DNA of 64,000 nt from Hyphomicrobium sp. (GCA_022843145.1 JALHOF010000001.1:124001-188000), one strand, 5' to 3'; positions 25,911 to 36,325 are shown, counted from the first letter of the stretch. A program made the numbers and translations. Notes: generated by a model from the sequence alone, not told the origin.

Positions 25911-28766
25911 TCAGAGCGAGCGCTGGATGACTTCGACCTGGAAGGCTTCGATCTGGTCGCCCTCGCGGATATCCTGATAGTTGGCGAAAGCCATGCCGCA
26001 TTCCTGACCGGACGGCACTTCCTTCACCTCGTCCTTGAACCGCTTGAGGATCGAAAGTGTGCCTTCGTGGATCACGGTGTTGTCGCGCAGCAGTCGAACC
26101 TTGGCGCCGCGTTCGACCTTGCCCTCGGTGACGAGGCAGCCGGCGACTTTGCCAACCTTGGTGATGTTGAACACCTGCTTGATCGTCGCGTAGCCGAGGA
26201 AGACTTCGCGCTTGGTCGGAGCAAGCAGGCCGGACATCGCCGCCTTCACCTCGTCGACCAGATCGTAAATGATGTTGTAGTAGCGGATCTCCAGCCCCTG
26301 CTGGTCGGCCGCCTGCTTGGCCTGGACGTTGGCGCGAACGTTGAAGCCGAGGATCACAGCCTTCGACGCGCTGGCGAGCGCGACGTCCGATTCGGTAATA
26401 CCGCCGACGCCAAGATGCACGATCCGTGCTTCGACTTCATCGGTTCCGAGCTTTTTCAGCGCACCAGCGATGGCTTCCACAGAGCCCTGCACGTCGCCTT
26501 TGATGACGAGTGTGAACTCCTTGCGTCCGACATCCTTGAGCGTCTGCATCATCTGCTCGAGGGTGCGCGGCGTTGCGGCCGTGCCGAGCGTCTCGCGGCG
26601 CTTGCGAATGCGGTAGTCGGTGATCTCGCGAGCACGGCCTTCGTTCTCGACGACGGCGATCTGGTCGCCGGCCTCAGGCGCACTGTCGAAACCGAGGATC
26701 TCGACCGGCACCGACGGCCCCGCCGATGCGACGTTCTCGCCCTTATCGCCGATCAGCGCGCGAACGCGTCCCCACGACGAGCCGGCGACGACGATGTCGC
26801 CGACCTTCAGCGTTCCGCGCTGCACGAGCACGGTACCGACCGGACCGCGGCCACGCTCAAGCTTGGCCTCGATCACGATGCCTTCGGCGGAACGGTTCGG
26901 GTTCGACTTGAGGTCGAGGATTTCGGCCTGCAGATGAATGGCTTCGAGCAACTTGTCGAGATTGGTGCCCTTCAGCGCCGATACCGGCACTTCGAGCGTC
27001 TCACCCGACATGCTTTCAACGACGATCTCGTGCTGCAGCAGTTCGGTACGGACGCGCGTCGGATCAGCCGTCGATTTGTCGATCTTGTTGATCGCGACGA
27101 TCATCGGCACGCCAGCGGCCTTGGCGTGGTTTATGGCTTCGACCGTCTGCGGCATGACGCCGTCATCGGCCGCAACCACGAGCACCACGATGTCGGTGAC
27201 CTTGGCGCCGCGGGCGCGCATGGCTGTGAACGCGGCGTGGCCCGGCGTGTCGATAAACGTCACCTTGTCGCCGGCCGGCGTGGTCACCTGATAAGCGCCA
27301 ATGTGCTGCGTGATGCCACCGGCTTCACCCGACACGACATTGGTTTTGCGGATGGCGTCGAGCAGCGAAGTCTTGCCGTGATCGACGTGCCCCATGATCG
27401 TGACGACCGGAGCACGCGACTCCATCGTCTCGTCTTGGTCCTTGTCACCGACGAACCCGATTTCGACGTCCGATTCCGAGACGCGCTTGGGCGTGTGACC
27501 GAACTCACTGACGATTAGCTCGGCCATGTCGGCGTCGATGACGTCATTGATGGTATGCATCGCGCCTTGCTTCATCATGAACTTGATGATGTCGACGGCG
27601 CGCTCCGTCATGCGGTTCGAAAGTTCCTGGATCGTGATGACTTCCGGGATAATGACTTCACGCACGATTTTCTCGCGGGTTTGCGGAATGCCCATCGCTT
27701 TGAGCTTCTCGCGCTCACGCTTGCGCTTTAGCGACGCGAGCGACCGCTCACGGCTCTTCTCGTCGAAGGCGTTATTGATCGTCAACTTGACGCGCTCGCG
27801 GCGATCGTCGGTCGGCTTGACCGGCGTCCGCGCGACTTTCACGCCGCCGCGCTTCAGACCGCCACGGCCCTCGTCGTCGTCGGGCTGCTGCGTCGTGACC
27901 AATGGCCGCGCTGCGCGCATCGGCTTGGTGACTTCCGTCGCTGGATCCGGAGCAGCCGGCGCGGCGCCGACCCTTGGACGCGGCGGACCCGGAAGACGGA
28001 TCTCCTGCGGACGACCACCTTCGCGCGGCATCCATGCCGTATTGTTGGATTGTTGAGGACGCGCCGACGCTGGACGTGCGTCGCGAGACGGGCCAGCACC
28101 AGCACCCGAGCGAGCAGCGGGCGCATAGGGCGCGGCGGGCGCCCGAGCCGATGGCGGTGCCGGGCTCGCCGACGGCGCGCTGCGCGGACCCGCTGAAGCG
28201 GACGCGGAAACAGGTGCAGGTGCGGTGACAGAAGCCGCAGCAGGGGGTGCCGCAGGTGCCTTTGCGTCGGCAACTGGCGTGGGTGCGGCGGCCGTCACCG
28301 GTTCCGCTGCGCGCTGAGCGTCCTGCTCGGAGCGGCGCTCGGCGTCCTTCACGGCTTCTTCGACGCGTGTCCGCTCGTCGTCGACGGCGCGCTCACGCGC
28401 GGCCGCGAGAGCCATGGCGCGGGCATCACGCTCGGCGTCGGAAAGATTGCGAACCGCACCGCCTCCCGAACCACCGCGCGATGCATCGCCGGTGGCGGGC
28501 CGCGACGTGGTTTGGGCCGTTGGGCGCGCGCCCACTCCTGGACGGGGGGCTGGTGCGGCAGCCGCTGGCTCGGGCGCCGCGCGCTCGGGTTCGGCCCCAG
28601 GACCGGCGAGCTTCCGCGTCTTCTTCTTCTCGACCACCACCGATTTCGAGCGGCCGTGGCTGAAATTCTGCCGGACATGGCCCGACTCGACCGTGCGCTG
28701 CAGCGTCAGCGGCTTGCGCTCTCCCGATCGGGCGGCCTTGTCGGTCTGGTCCTTCGTTTCCGTCAT
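25911..28766 (-). CDS. infB: Translation initiation factor IF-2
   Basis: GTPase that brings initiator fMet-tRNA to the 30S subunit and promotes subunit joining (951 aa). A very long Ala/Pro/Arg-rich N-terminal region (about 1-340) with low complexity precedes the conserved core. The G-domain has [20 protein letters not shown] (G1), [11 protein letters not shown] (switch), [17 protein letters not shown] (G3) and VAINKIDK (G4), followed by the beta-barrel and C2 domain ending [16 protein letters not shown]. The ATG at 28766 ([10 protein letters not shown]) is preferred over a TTG five codons earlier. It follows the ylxR-type gene in the nusA operon. Confidence 0.97.
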   Translation of the reverse strand: MTETKDQTDKAARSGERKPLTLQRTVESGHVRQNFSHGRSKSVVVEKKKTRKLAGPGAEPERAAPEPAAAAPAPRPGVGARPTAQTTSRPATGDASRGGSGGGAVRNLSDAERDARAMALAAARERAVDDERTRVEEAVKDAERRSEQDAQRAAEPVTAAAPTPVADAKAPAAPPAAASVTAPAPVSASASAGPRSAPSASPAPPSARAPAAPYAPAARSGAGAGPSRDARPASARPQQSNNTAWMPREGGRPQEIRLPGPPRPRVGAAPAAPDPATEVTKPMRAARPLVTTQQPDDDEGRGGLKRGGVKVARTPVKPTDDRRERVKLTINNAFDEKSRERSLASLKRKREREKLKAMGIPQTREKIVREVIIPEVITIQELSNRMTERAVDIIKFMMKQGAMHTINDVIDADMAELIVSEFGHTPKRVSESDVEIGFVGDKDQDETMESRAPVVTIMGHVDHGKTSLLDAIRKTNVVSGEAGGITQHIGAYQVTTPAGDKVTFIDTPGHAAFTAMRARGAKVTDIVVLVVAADDGVMPQTVEAINHAKAAGVPMIVAINKIDKSTADPTRVRTELLQHEIVVESMSGETLEVPVSALKGTNLDKLLEAIHLQAEILDLKSNPNRSAEGIVIEAKLERGRGPVGTVLVQRGTLKVGDIVVAGSSWGRVRALIGDKGENVASAGPSVPVEILGFDSAPEAGDQIAVVENEGRAREITDYRIRKRRETLGTAATPRTLEQMMQTLKDVGRKEFTLVIKGDVQGSVEAIAGALKKLGTDEVEARIVHLGVGGITESDVALASASKAVILGFNVRANVQAKQAADQQGLEIRYYNIIYDLVDEVKAAMSGLLAPTKREVFLGYATIKQVFNITKVGKVAGCLVTEGKVERGAKVRLLRDNTVIHEGTLSILKRFKDEVKEVPSGQECGMAFANYQDIREGDQIEAFQVEVIQRSL

Positions 28767-28829
28767 GCGATGTCCGTTCAACCCTGAGAAAACTGTTACC
28801 CGAAACGGGCTTCATCGGCCCTGCTGGAG

Positions 28830-29552
28830 TCACGTGGATGCGGCAAAGCCCGCCCGATAGCGCATCACGCGCTCGGCTTCGCTCGATACCCGATCCGTCG
28901 CTCCAGCCTGTGTAAGCCCAGCATGTACCACATTTGACCGGCCCATGGCCAAACTGATTTGTTCGATTGTGAGAAGCGTCAGGATCGGCGCCGGCAACCC
29001 CGCTTCGCGGCATATTGCCTGAAATTTGCGGTCCAGCTTATCGCGTCCACCCTCTGCCGCATCGGAACCGTGGACGAGAAGCGCGATCCGGTCCCGGTCG
29101 AGTTCGGCATCGACCTGGGAAAATCCGAAGACGATGCAACCGGCCTTGTTGGCCAGGGCGAGCGACTGTTCGAGCCGCTTCAGCATCAGCTTTTCGACCC
29201 GGTCCGGCAAGTCGGGCGACGCTGAAACCGGCCGCTTCAAGCTCCGTGCGAATGCTTTGCCCTGCACCGCGGCGGTGACCGTCGCGCGGTCGGCCGTGAC
29301 CCAAACGCCCCGGCCCGGTAGTTTGCGGGCGAGATCAGGCACAATCTCACCTTCCGGACCCGCGGCAAAACGGATCAGGTCGTCGAGTGGCCGCTCGACA
29401 CGGGTCGCCGCACAGAGACGCGACGTGGGGTCCCGGTCTTCGACGTCTGACCCGCTTTCGGACTGTTGTCCTTCGACCACTCGTTGTTCCTCGACCTCTT
29501 CATCACGCGTCGCTCGCCGGGGCATCACCCTCGGCGGCTTCATCTCCGGCAT
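28830..29552 (-). CDS. YlxR-type RNA-binding protein with L7Ae-like C-terminal domain
   Basis: 240 residues combining an YlxR/DUF448 domain (about 35-115) with SRLCAATRVERPLDDLIRFA and ARKLPGRGVWVTADRATV, and a second domain (about 120-220) with the L7Ae/ribosomal-like pattern ALANKAGCIVFGFSQVD. YlxR proteins bind RNA and cluster with nusA and infB; their exact function is not settled. The fusion of both domains in one protein is the usual alphaproteobacterial form. The start lies inside the nusA 3' end (about 50 bases overlap), which implies translational coupling; a later ATG at 29525 is also possible. Confidence 0.9.
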   Translation of the reverse strand: MPEMKPPRVMPRRATRDEEVEEQRVVEGQQSESGSDVEDRDPTSRLCAATRVERPLDDLIRFAAGPEGEIVPDLARKLPGRGVWVTADRATVTAAVQGKAFARSLKRPVSASPDLPDRVEKLMLKRLEQSLALANKAGCIVFGFSQVDAELDRDRIALLVHGSDAAEGGRDKLDRKFQAICREAGLPAPILTLLTIEQISLAMGRSNVVHAGLTQAGATDRVSSEAERVMRYRAGFAAST

Positions 29553-31149
29553 CTTCCGTTTCGGGCTCGGCGACGGCGAGGTCGTCGGCGCTAATCCAGC
29601 CAGCCAGCACGCGGGCGGACATGATCATGTCCTCCGCTTCCTTGCGGCCCGCCTCGAAGCCGTCCAGAACACCTTTGTGGCGCACCGGTTCGCTGTCCTT
29701 ATCCTTCTTTTTCTCGACCCACCCGACGAGATCGTCCGTGGCGCAGTCCGCGAGATCCTCGAGCGTTTTGATGCCCTTTTCGCCGAACGCCACCAGCATG
29801 GCCGACGTGACGCCCGCCACTTTCGCAAGGTCGTCCGAAACACCGAGTTCGCGGCGCTTGGCGTCGCGCTCGGCCTCGATCTTCTCCAGGTACTCGCGCG
29901 CGCGCGTCTGGATCTCGTCCGCCGTTTCCTCGGTGAATCCTTCGATGTTGGCGATTTCGCCGATATCGACGTAAGCCACCTCCTCGACCGTCGCGAACCC
30001 TTCAGTGACCAGAAGCTGCGCGATGACCTCGTCGACATCGAGAGCGTCCATGAACGCCTGCGACCGTTCGCCGAATTCCTTTTGACGGCGTTCGCTTTCC
30101 TCGGTCTCGGTCAGAATGTCGATGTCCCATCCGGTCAGCTGTGATGCCAGGCGCACGTTCTGGCCGCGACGGCCGATCGCGAGCGAAAGCTGGCTCTCCG
30201 GAACGACGACCTCGATGCGGTTCGATTCCTCGTCGAGCACGACCTTGGTCACCTCGGCGGGAGCCAGCGCGTTGACGATAAAGCTCGCCGCATCTGGATT
30301 CCACTGGATGATGTCGACCTTCTCGCCCTGCAGTTCGTTGACGACCGCCTGCACGCGCGCACCTCGCATACCGACGCACGCACCGACCGGATCGATCGAT
30401 GAATCTTTGGAGATCACGGCAATCTTGGCACGGCTGCCGGGATCACGGGCGACGGACTTGATCTCGACGACGCCGTCGTAGATCTCGGGCACTTCCTGCG
30501 CGAACAGCTTGGACATGAACTCCGGACGGGCGCGCGACAGGAAAATCTGGGGGCCGCGCTGCTCGCGGCGCACGTCGTAGATGTAGGCGCGGACGCGGTC
30601 TCCGAGCCGGACGTTCTCGCGCGGGATCATTTCATCGCGGCGAATAATGCCTTCGGCGCGTCCCAGATCGACGATGACGTTGCCGTATTCGACACGCTTG
30701 ACGGTCCCGTTAACGATTTCGGCGACGCGGTCCTTATACTCTCCGAACTGGCGATCACGCTCGGCCTCGCGCACCTTCTGCACGATGACTTGCTTCGCGT
30801 TCTGCGCGGCGACGCGGCCAAATTCGAGCGGCGGCAGATGCTCTGCGATGAGGTCGCCGACCTTGGCGTCGGGATTGCGCTTCTGGGCGTCCGCGAGGGT
30901 TATCTGGGTCGAGTCGTTCTCGACCTCATCGACGACTGCGAGCACACGCGCGAGCTTGGTTTCGCCGGTCCGCGGATCGATTTCGCAGCGGATGTCGTTC
31001 TCAGCGCCATAGCGCGATTTCGCGGCTTTCTGAATCGCGTCTTCCATCGCCTGGATGACGATTTTGCGGTCGATCGTCTTCTCGCGTGCGACCGCATCCG
31101 CGATCTGCAACAGCTCGAGACGGTTGGCGCTGACACCTGCGATCGCCAT
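29503..31149 (-). CDS. nusA: Transcription termination/antitermination protein NusA
   Basis: RNA polymerase-associated factor (548 aa) that modulates pausing, termination and antitermination. The N-terminal domain starts [18 protein letters not shown]. An S1 domain ([21 protein letters not shown]) and two KH domains ([19 protein letters not shown] and [19 protein letters not shown]) follow. Acidic C-terminal helix-hairpin-helix segments ([20 protein letters not shown]) complete it, with an Asp/Glu/Ala end. A GAGGAGGA ribosome-binding site lies in the rimP 3' end, three bases upstream. Confidence 0.97.
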   Translation of the reverse strand: MAIAGVSANRLELLQIADAVAREKTIDRKIVIQAMEDAIQKAAKSRYGAENDIRCEIDPRTGETKLARVLAVVDEVENDSTQITLADAQKRNPDAKVGDLIAEHLPPLEFGRVAAQNAKQVIVQKVREAERDRQFGEYKDRVAEIVNGTVKRVEYGNVIVDLGRAEGIIRRDEMIPRENVRLGDRVRAYIYDVRREQRGPQIFLSRARPEFMSKLFAQEVPEIYDGVVEIKSVARDPGSRAKIAVISKDSSIDPVGACVGMRGARVQAVVNELQGEKVDIIQWNPDAASFIVNALAPAEVTKVVLDEESNRIEVVVPESQLSLAIGRRGQNVRLASQLTGWDIDILTETEESERRQKEFGERSQAFMDALDVDEVIAQLLVTEGFATVEEVAYVDIGEIANIEGFTEETADEIQTRAREYLEKIEAERDAKRRELGVSDDLAKVAGVTSAMLVAFGEKGIKTLEDLADCATDDLVGWVEKKKDKDSEPVRHKGVLDGFEAGRKEAEDMIMSARVLAGWISADDLAVAEPETEDAGDEAAEGDAPASDA

Positions 31150-31152
31150 CGG

Positions 31153-31764
31153 TCATTCCTCCTCGTCGTCGTCGAGCCCGGCGCCATCGTGAGCGGCGGA
31201 CCCCTTTTTCATCTTGCTCTTCGACCGCTGCAGCGCCTCACGGATGAGGTCGTCGGTCAGAACCAGTTTGGCGTCGAGAACCAGCGCGATCGGAAAGCCC
31301 AGTACGGCCTTTCCCTCGGCACCGAGATCGACTTCGATACGCGCTTCACCGTCCTCGTAACCGTCGAGCCGGCCCTTGAAGCGCTTGCGACCGTCGACAG
31401 GCTCCTTCAATTCAACCTTGGCATCGTAACCAGCCCAGTCCTCGAAATCTGAGGGCCGCACCAGAGGGCGGTCGATCCCCGGCGACGACACTTCGAGCCG
31501 CCAAGTGCCGGCGATTGGATCGCGGACGTCGATCAGTGGCGACAGCTGACGCGAAATCGTCTCGCAGTCGTCGATCGACATTGTGCCATCCGGCCGTTCG
31601 GCCATGATCTGCACGGTCCGCGCGTCTCCACCGGTGACATGGACCCGCACAAGACGGAATCCAAGATCATCGAGCGCAGGCTCGACGAGATCGGCCAATT
31701 CAGCCGCCAACCCGGTCTCCCTGAAAAAGCGATGCGTTGCCGCGCCGCTCTCGCCCGATTGCAT
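31153..31764 (-). CDS. rimP: Ribosome maturation factor RimP
   Basis: 203-residue factor needed for 30S maturation. Segments typical of the family are LGFRLVRVHVTGGDARTVQI, DCETISRQLSPLIDV, GTWRLEVSSPGIDRPLVRP and FEDWAGYDAKVELKEP. A Lys-rich and then Asp/Glu-rich end (KMKKGSAAHDGAGLDDDEEE) extends past the core. First gene of the rimP-nusA-ylxR-infB-rbfA-truB run. The 170-base region upstream holds a terminator-like hairpin and a possible promoter, so leader attenuation is possible. Confidence 0.95.
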   Translation of the reverse strand: MQSGESGAATHRFFRETGLAAELADLVEPALDDLGFRLVRVHVTGGDARTVQIMAERPDGTMSIDDCETISRQLSPLIDVRDPIAGTWRLEVSSPGIDRPLVRPSDFEDWAGYDAKVELKEPVDGRKRFKGRLDGYEDGEARIEVDLGAEGKAVLGFPIALVLDAKLVLTDDLIREALQRSKSKMKKGSAAHDGAGLDDDEEE

Positions 31765-31818
31765 GGATCGTTGATTTCCCTAGATGATTTGGATCAGCCT
31801 TGCGAAGGCCGGTTCCCC

Positions 31819-31852
31819 AAAACAAAAAGAGCGGATCCGGAGGATCCACTCT
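31819..31852 (-). terminator. Terminator (or attenuator) between trmB and rimP
   Basis: On the minus strand an eleven-pair stem AGAGTGGATCC/GGATCCGCTCT (one G-U pair) with loop TCC is followed by TTTTTGTTTT. It lies 82 bases after the trmB stop and 54 bases before the rimP start. It can end trmB transcripts; if a promoter lies just upstream, it would act as a leader attenuator for rimP-nusA-infB. Confidence 0.9.
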
Positions 31853-31880
31853 CAGAGTTGAGATGATCATGAGCACTTGA

Positions 31881-31909
31881 AGATTACGCGATCATGACAG
31901 GTGTTGCAA
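31881..31909 (-). promoter_or_regulatory. Possible promoter for the rimP-nusA operon, upstream of the hairpin
   Basis: On the minus strand TTGCAA (31904-31909) and TAATCT (31881-31886) are separated by exactly 17 bases, a promoter-like arrangement though the -10 match is weak. Transcription from here would begin about 20 bases before the hairpin at 31819-31852. The octamer GATCATGA also occurs twice nearby (31865-31872 and 31890-31897). Confidence 0.35.
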
Positions 31910-31934
31910 CATGATTCTGACGATTATCTGAGCA

Positions 31935-32624
31935 TCATAGACGGCGGAAGCGCAGGAAATAACCACGGCGACCTTCGCGCAGCGCCTTCTGCTCGTAGCG
32001 GGTCTCTGGCCAATCTTCGGAGCGCACTCTCCAATCGCCGGGACGCGCGGCCGTCCAGGCGAAATCATCATGCGCCATGAGCGCGATCAGCATCGTGCGC
32101 GCATAGTCGCCTATGTCGGTCGCGATCCGCAACTCCGCGCCCGGCTTCATGACGCGCGCCAAAAGATCAAGCAGCGGCTTGGACACCAGCCGGCGCTTGA
32201 CGTGCTTGCGCTTGGGCCATGGATCGGGGAACAGGACGAATGCGCGCGCGATCGACGATTTCGGCAGCCCGCGCAGCAGCGGGCGAACATCGTCTACACG
32301 CAACCTGATGTTGCCGAGCTTCCTCTCCTCGATCGCGGACAGCACTTTAACCACGCCGTCCTCGAACGGTTCGCAACCGAGAAGCGTCACGTCGAGATGC
32401 CGGGCCGCCTGCCAGATCAGGTGTTCGCCGCCGCCAAACCCGATTTCAAGCCAGATTTCCCGATCCCTCGCTATCGAGGCGAGCGGATCAACGACATCGA
32501 TCGCGAGACGCGGCAGCAGGTTGTCGAACAGATCCTGTTGCCGCGGGCTGAATTTGCGTCCCCTGCGGCGGCCGAACGAGCGAAGCTCGCTCGCGGCGCG
32601 GAACTCTTCGTCTGGCTCGCTCAT
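31935..32624 (-). CDS. trmB: tRNA (guanine-N7)-methyltransferase
   Basis: Methylates G46 of the tRNA variable loop using S-adenosylmethionine. The 229 residues include the SAM site LEIGFGGGEHLIWQA, the conserved FPDPWPKRKHVKRRL and the C-terminal TRYEQKALREGRRGYFLRF. The ATG at 32624 (MSEPDEEFR) is chosen over an adjacent TTG. It follows metK, the source of its cofactor, but strong hairpin terminators lie on both sides of it. Confidence 0.95.
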   Translation of the reverse strand: MSEPDEEFRAASELRSFGRRRGRKFSPRQQDLFDNLLPRLAIDVVDPLASIARDREIWLEIGFGGGEHLIWQAARHLDVTLLGCEPFEDGVVKVLSAIEERKLGNIRLRVDDVRPLLRGLPKSSIARAFVLFPDPWPKRKHVKRRLVSKPLLDLLARVMKPGAELRIATDIGDYARTMLIALMAHDDFAWTAARPGDWRVRSEDWPETRYEQKALREGRRGYFLRFRRL

Positions 32625-32653
32625 CAACTGCAGCTCGCTTGCCCAGGCTCAAC

Positions 32654-32686
32654 GGAAAACGGCCGCGCCTCTCGAGGACGCGGCCG
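32654..32686 (-). terminator. Rho-independent terminator of metK
   Basis: On the minus strand a long stem CGGCCGCG/CGCGGCCG continues as CCTC/GAGG (32660-32686) and is followed by TTTTCC. It lies between the metK stop (32711) and the trmB start (32624). Confidence 0.92.
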
Positions 32687-32710
32687 CTCATTCTCATGAT
32701 CTCGAACGCG

Positions 32711-33916
32711 TCAGACAGCCTTCTTGAGCTTCTCTGCGAGGTCCGTCTTTTCCCACGAGAAGCCGCCGTCCATGTCAGGCGCGCGGCCGAAATGTCCATA
32801 GGACGACGTGCGCGCATAGATCGGCTTGTTCAGATCAAGGTGCTGGCGAATGCCGCGCGGCGAGAGGTCCATGATCTTGCCGAGCGCCTCTTCGAGCTTC
32901 GCCTCGTCGACTTTCCCCGTGCCATAGGTGTCGACGTAGATCGACAGCGGCTTTGCGACGCCGATGGCATAGGACAGCTGAATGGTGCAGCGATCCGCGA
33001 GCCCCGCGGCGACGACATTCTTGGCCAGATACCGCGAGACGTACGCAGCCGAGCGGTCCACCTTCGTCGGATCCTTGCCTGAAAACGCGCCGCCGCCGTG
33101 CGGAGCTGCGCCGCCGTAGGTGTCGACGATGATTTTACGGCCAGTCAGACCGCAATCGCCATCCGGACCGCCGATGTAGAACTTGCCCGTTGGATTGATG
33201 TGCCAAACCGTATCCTTGGAAATCCAGCCGTCGGGCAGGGCCTTGCGGACGAAGGGTTCGACGATGTCGCGCACCTGCTTCGACGACAGATCCTCGACGA
33301 TGTGCTGGTGCGACACCACGATCTGCGTGACGCCGACGGGCTTTCCGTCCTCGTAACGAACCGTCACCTGGCTCTTGCTGTCAGGGCCGAGCTGAGTGGC
33401 GTCGCCCGACTTCGCTTTCCGCGCGCGCGCCAGATCCTCGAGGATCTTGTGGGCATAGTAGATCGGGGCAGGCATCAATTCGGGCGTATCCGTGCAGGCA
33501 TAGCCAAACATGATGCCTTGGTCGCCCGCGCCTTCTTCCTGGTTGGTCGGCTGCTTGGCGTCGACACCGGCAGCGATGTCCGCCGACTGGCCGTGCAGTA
33601 GAACCTCGATATTGCAGTTGGCCCAGTGGAAGCCGTCCTGCTCGTAGCCGATGTCCTTGATCGCTTTGCGGGCGATGTCCTGGAGCATCGCGACGGTGAC
33701 CGACTTCGGCGTGTTGCTGTATTCGCCAGCGATGATCACGCGTTGCGTCGTCGCCATCGTCTCGCAAGCAGCCCGGATCGCCCACGGATCGAGCTTGGCG
33801 GCCAAGCTCTCACGGTAGAACGCATCGACTACCTCGTCGGAGATGCGATCGCAGACTTTGTCCGGATGGCCTTCGGATACCGACTCGCTCGTGAACAGGT
33901 AGGATTTGCGTGACAC
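32711..33916 (-). CDS. metK: S-adenosylmethionine synthetase
   Basis: Makes the methyl donor SAM from ATP and methionine. The 401 residues contain [20 protein letters not shown], the hexapeptide [12 protein letters not shown], the P-loop-like [19 protein letters not shown] and the end YGHFGR. The chosen start is the GTG at 33916 ([11 protein letters not shown]) with GGGGG upstream; the open frame extends further but without similarity. A 158-base gap separates it from the upstream regulator gene. Confidence 0.96.
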   Translation of the reverse strand: MSRKSYLFTSESVSEGHPDKVCDRISDEVVDAFYRESLAAKLDPWAIRAACETMATTQRVIIAGEYSNTPKSVTVAMLQDIARKAIKDIGYEQDGFHWANCNIEVLLHGQSADIAAGVDAKQPTNQEEGAGDQGIMFGYACTDTPELMPAPIYYAHKILEDLARARKAKSGDATQLGPDSKSQVTVRYEDGKPVGVTQIVVSHQHIVEDLSSKQVRDIVEPFVRKALPDGWISKDTVWHINPTGKFYIGGPDGDCGLTGRKIIVDTYGGAAPHGGGAFSGKDPTKVDRSAAYVSRYLAKNVVAAGLADRCTIQLSYAIGVAKPLSIYVDTYGTGKVDEAKLEEALGKIMDLSPRGIRQHLDLNKPIYARTSSYGHFGRAPDMDGGFSWEKTDLAEKLKKAV

Positions 33917-34074
33917 GCCGTGCCCCCATTGAGATCGCTGTGCTTTCGGAAAACGCCGGTTTCTTGCAGTCTTTGAGCGCGGGGTCAAGGTCAGTCGACG
34001 CGCGCAATGCCGCGCTCCACCGTTTCCGAGGACGCGACCCGACGTGCAGTGACAATGTGCGCGGGCGCCGACGG

Positions 34075-34536
34075 TCAGTTGCTTCCGTCTTCGCCTGCAA
34101 GCGAGCGGACGAGTTCGACCACGGCGCGGCGGACTTTCGGGTCGTGAATCCGTACGAAGGCCTTGTTGAGTTCCAGACCTTCTCGGCTCGACAAGAAATC
34201 GATGACGAACCCTTCCTGAGGCCGCTCCGCCATCCCCATCGCTGCGCCACCCGAGGAATCGCCCGGGGGCGCTTCGTCATAGAAGAACTGAATGGGCACG
34301 TTGAGAACCTGCGCCAGGTCGAACAGCCGGCTTGCGCCGATGCGGTTCACGCCCTTCTCGTACTTCTGGACTTGCTGGAAGGTGAGGCCGAGCTGCTCGC
34401 CCAGCTTCTCTTGGCTCATTCCCAGAAGCATGCGGCGCAATCGCACACGACTTCCGACATGCGCATCCATGGGATTGGCCCGGCGCGCATTTCGCTCCTC
34501 GCCCGCGTGTCCGCCCTCATTCTCCATGCTGGCCAT
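34075..34536 (-). CDS. XRE-family transcriptional regulator (PhrR/PraR-like)
   Basis: About 153 residues with a Cro/CI helix-turn-helix (roughly 24-80): [20 protein letters not shown] followed by [22 protein letters not shown]-terminal part has [20 protein letters not shown] and a helix ending [14 protein letters not shown]. In rhizobia a related regulator, PhrR, neighbours the acid-tolerance gene actA (an lnt homologue), the same order as here, and PraR is a paralogue controlling surface polysaccharide and quorum-related genes. Its targets here are unknown. The start is uncertain between 34551, 34536 and 34527. Confidence 0.88.
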   Translation of the reverse strand: MASMENEGGHAGEERNARRANPMDAHVGSRVRLRRMLLGMSQEKLGEQLGLTFQQVQKYEKGVNRIGASRLFDLAQVLNVPIQFFYDEAPPGDSSGGAAMGMAERPQEGFVIDFLSSREGLELNKAFVRIHDPKVRRAVVELVRSLAGEDGSN

Positions 34537-34610
34537 GTGCCGTCCACCCACCCATCGGTTCTACTCGTTTGCAATTCCTAGGTGCAGTCACCTCTGCCGT
34601 CAACTTTCGG

Positions 34611-36266
34611 TCACCAAGTAGTGCGTCCGAGCACAAACGCGACCATAAGGAACATCAGAGCATTGACCAGGAAGATCGCATCTCCGACGCGAGCGTAAAG
34701 TGGTTGCGGCCGGCGGGGTGGAACGACTTGGTCGACGACGCCCCGAACATCGAGGCCGAGCTGGTCGAGGACGCGGCCATTGCCGTCCATGACGGCTGAG
34801 ATGCCGTTGTTGGCTGCGCGGATGAGCGGCAATCCCTCTTCGACCGCCCGAACCCGCGACTGGTGGAAATGCTGGCGCGGTCCGGTCGTGTTTCCGAACC
34901 AGCCGTCGTTGGTCACATTGATCAGAAAGTGCGGCCGGTCACGGCCCTGCACCACCGCGGACGGAAAAATCGCCTCGTAGCAGATCAACCCTCCGAACGC
35001 TGGAACCCCCGGCAACGCCAGCAGCGGGCGCGGCGATCGGCCGACCGAAAACCCGCCCCGCATCCGGGTCAGTTGCTGAAGTCCGATACGTTCGAGCCAA
35101 GTTTGAAGCGGCAGATACTCGCCGAACGGCACGAGATGGATTTTATCGTAGAGCGCGGCCAGCCGCCCGTCGGCATCGAACGCCATCAGCGCGTTATAGG
35201 CATCGCGCCGCCGCCGTTCTCCATCGGCCGCCAGTGGGTGTTCCTCGATCCGCAAAGCGCCTGTCACGAGATGCGTTCCGGCGGGGACGAGATCGGCAAT
35301 CGCCGTCAGAGCTTCCGGCGTCGAAAGCGGCAAGAACGGCATCGCCGCTTCCGGCCAGACCAGCAACGTGATGCCCGCCAGTTCATCAACCTCGCCGGCT
35401 GCATTGCGGCGCGACAAAGTAAGATGGTCTCTGAAGATCTCGCCTTGCTTTTCGGGTCGCCACTTCTCGCGCTGAGGCACGCTCGGCTGAACGATCCGCA
35501 CCTTGACGCCACTCCGTGGTGTGGCAGCTCCTTCGCTCAATCGAACGACGCCATAGACGTGGGACGCGGCAAGCGGAAGAACGGCAAGAGCGATAGCGAG
35601 CACGAGACCTTGCCGGGGGGCACCGGTCGCGGCGCCGTCCGCCAGCGCCACGGCCGGTCCAGCGCCGATCAACACCGCCCACAGCGTCAAACCATAGATG
35701 CCGAGAACACCTGCGGTTTGCATCATCGGCAGTGTCGGGGTCATGGCATAGCCGAGCACATTCCACGGAAACCCAGTCAGGACGTGTCCGCGCAGCCATT
35801 CGGCGGCCGCGAGCGTGACCGCTAGCATCAGGACGCGAGCCAGACCGGGCCGCCAAAGTGCGCGGGCCGACGCGGCCGCCGCACCGAAAAACAGTGCCAG
35901 TCCGCCCGGCAACAGCGTGACTGCCGCCGGTAGCAACCAAGCAAAAATCTCGGCTTCGACGAGAAAGGCTTCGCCGATCCAGAAAAGCCCCGCCACGAAA
36001 TAGCCGAAGCCGAACCACCAGCCGTCGAGGAACGCCGCGCGATAGCGCATCGAGCCCGGCCACTTGCCAGCAGTCGGCGCGATGCCGTCCGATCCGTCGA
36101 TCAGCCAGACCAGCGCCGGCAGAGTGAAGAACAGAACCGGCCAGAGGAAGAACGGCGCCATGGCGAGCACCGACAGGACGCCTGCGAAAAACGCAATCCC
36201 GCGTCGCGACCAGCCGCGCCGTTCCGCCGCCCACGCAGCCGCATGTGCGATTTGCATCATCGGCAT
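34611..36266 (-). CDS. lnt: Apolipoprotein N-acyltransferase
   Basis: Inner-membrane enzyme that adds the third acyl chain to outer-membrane lipoproteins. The 551 residues have about six N-terminal transmembrane helices (up to about 210), a periplasmic nitrilase-fold domain (about 235-500) and a final helix. The catalytic triad is Glu in LLVWPEAAMPF, Lys in LYDKIHLVPFGEY and Cys in GGLICYEAIFPS. It lies downstream of corC and upstream of the XRE gene. In rhizobia the homologue actA is needed for growth at low pH. Confidence 0.96.
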   Translation of the reverse strand: MPMMQIAHAAAWAAERRGWSRRGIAFFAGVLSVLAMAPFFLWPVLFFTLPALVWLIDGSDGIAPTAGKWPGSMRYRAAFLDGWWFGFGYFVAGLFWIGEAFLVEAEIFAWLLPAAVTLLPGGLALFFGAAAASARALWRPGLARVLMLAVTLAAAEWLRGHVLTGFPWNVLGYAMTPTLPMMQTAGVLGIYGLTLWAVLIGAGPAVALADGAATGAPRQGLVLAIALAVLPLAASHVYGVVRLSEGAATPRSGVKVRIVQPSVPQREKWRPEKQGEIFRDHLTLSRRNAAGEVDELAGITLLVWPEAAMPFLPLSTPEALTAIADLVPAGTHLVTGALRIEEHPLAADGERRRRDAYNALMAFDADGRLAALYDKIHLVPFGEYLPLQTWLERIGLQQLTRMRGGFSVGRSPRPLLALPGVPAFGGLICYEAIFPSAVVQGRDRPHFLINVTNDGWFGNTTGPRQHFHQSRVRAVEEGLPLIRAANNGISAVMDGNGRVLDQLGLDVRGVVDQVVPPRRPQPLYARVGDAIFLVNALMFLMVAFVLGRTTW

Positions 36267-36325
36267 GCCTTGAGGAAAAATTCAGCGCCCGCACCGGGCG
36301 ACCACTGGTCGATGGCCGTCACCGC

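Noticed and set aside
25875-27518. Long plus-strand open frame opposite infB (547 codons)
   Set aside because: Antisense to the conserved IF-2 core, with composition typical of reversed GC-rich coding sequence.
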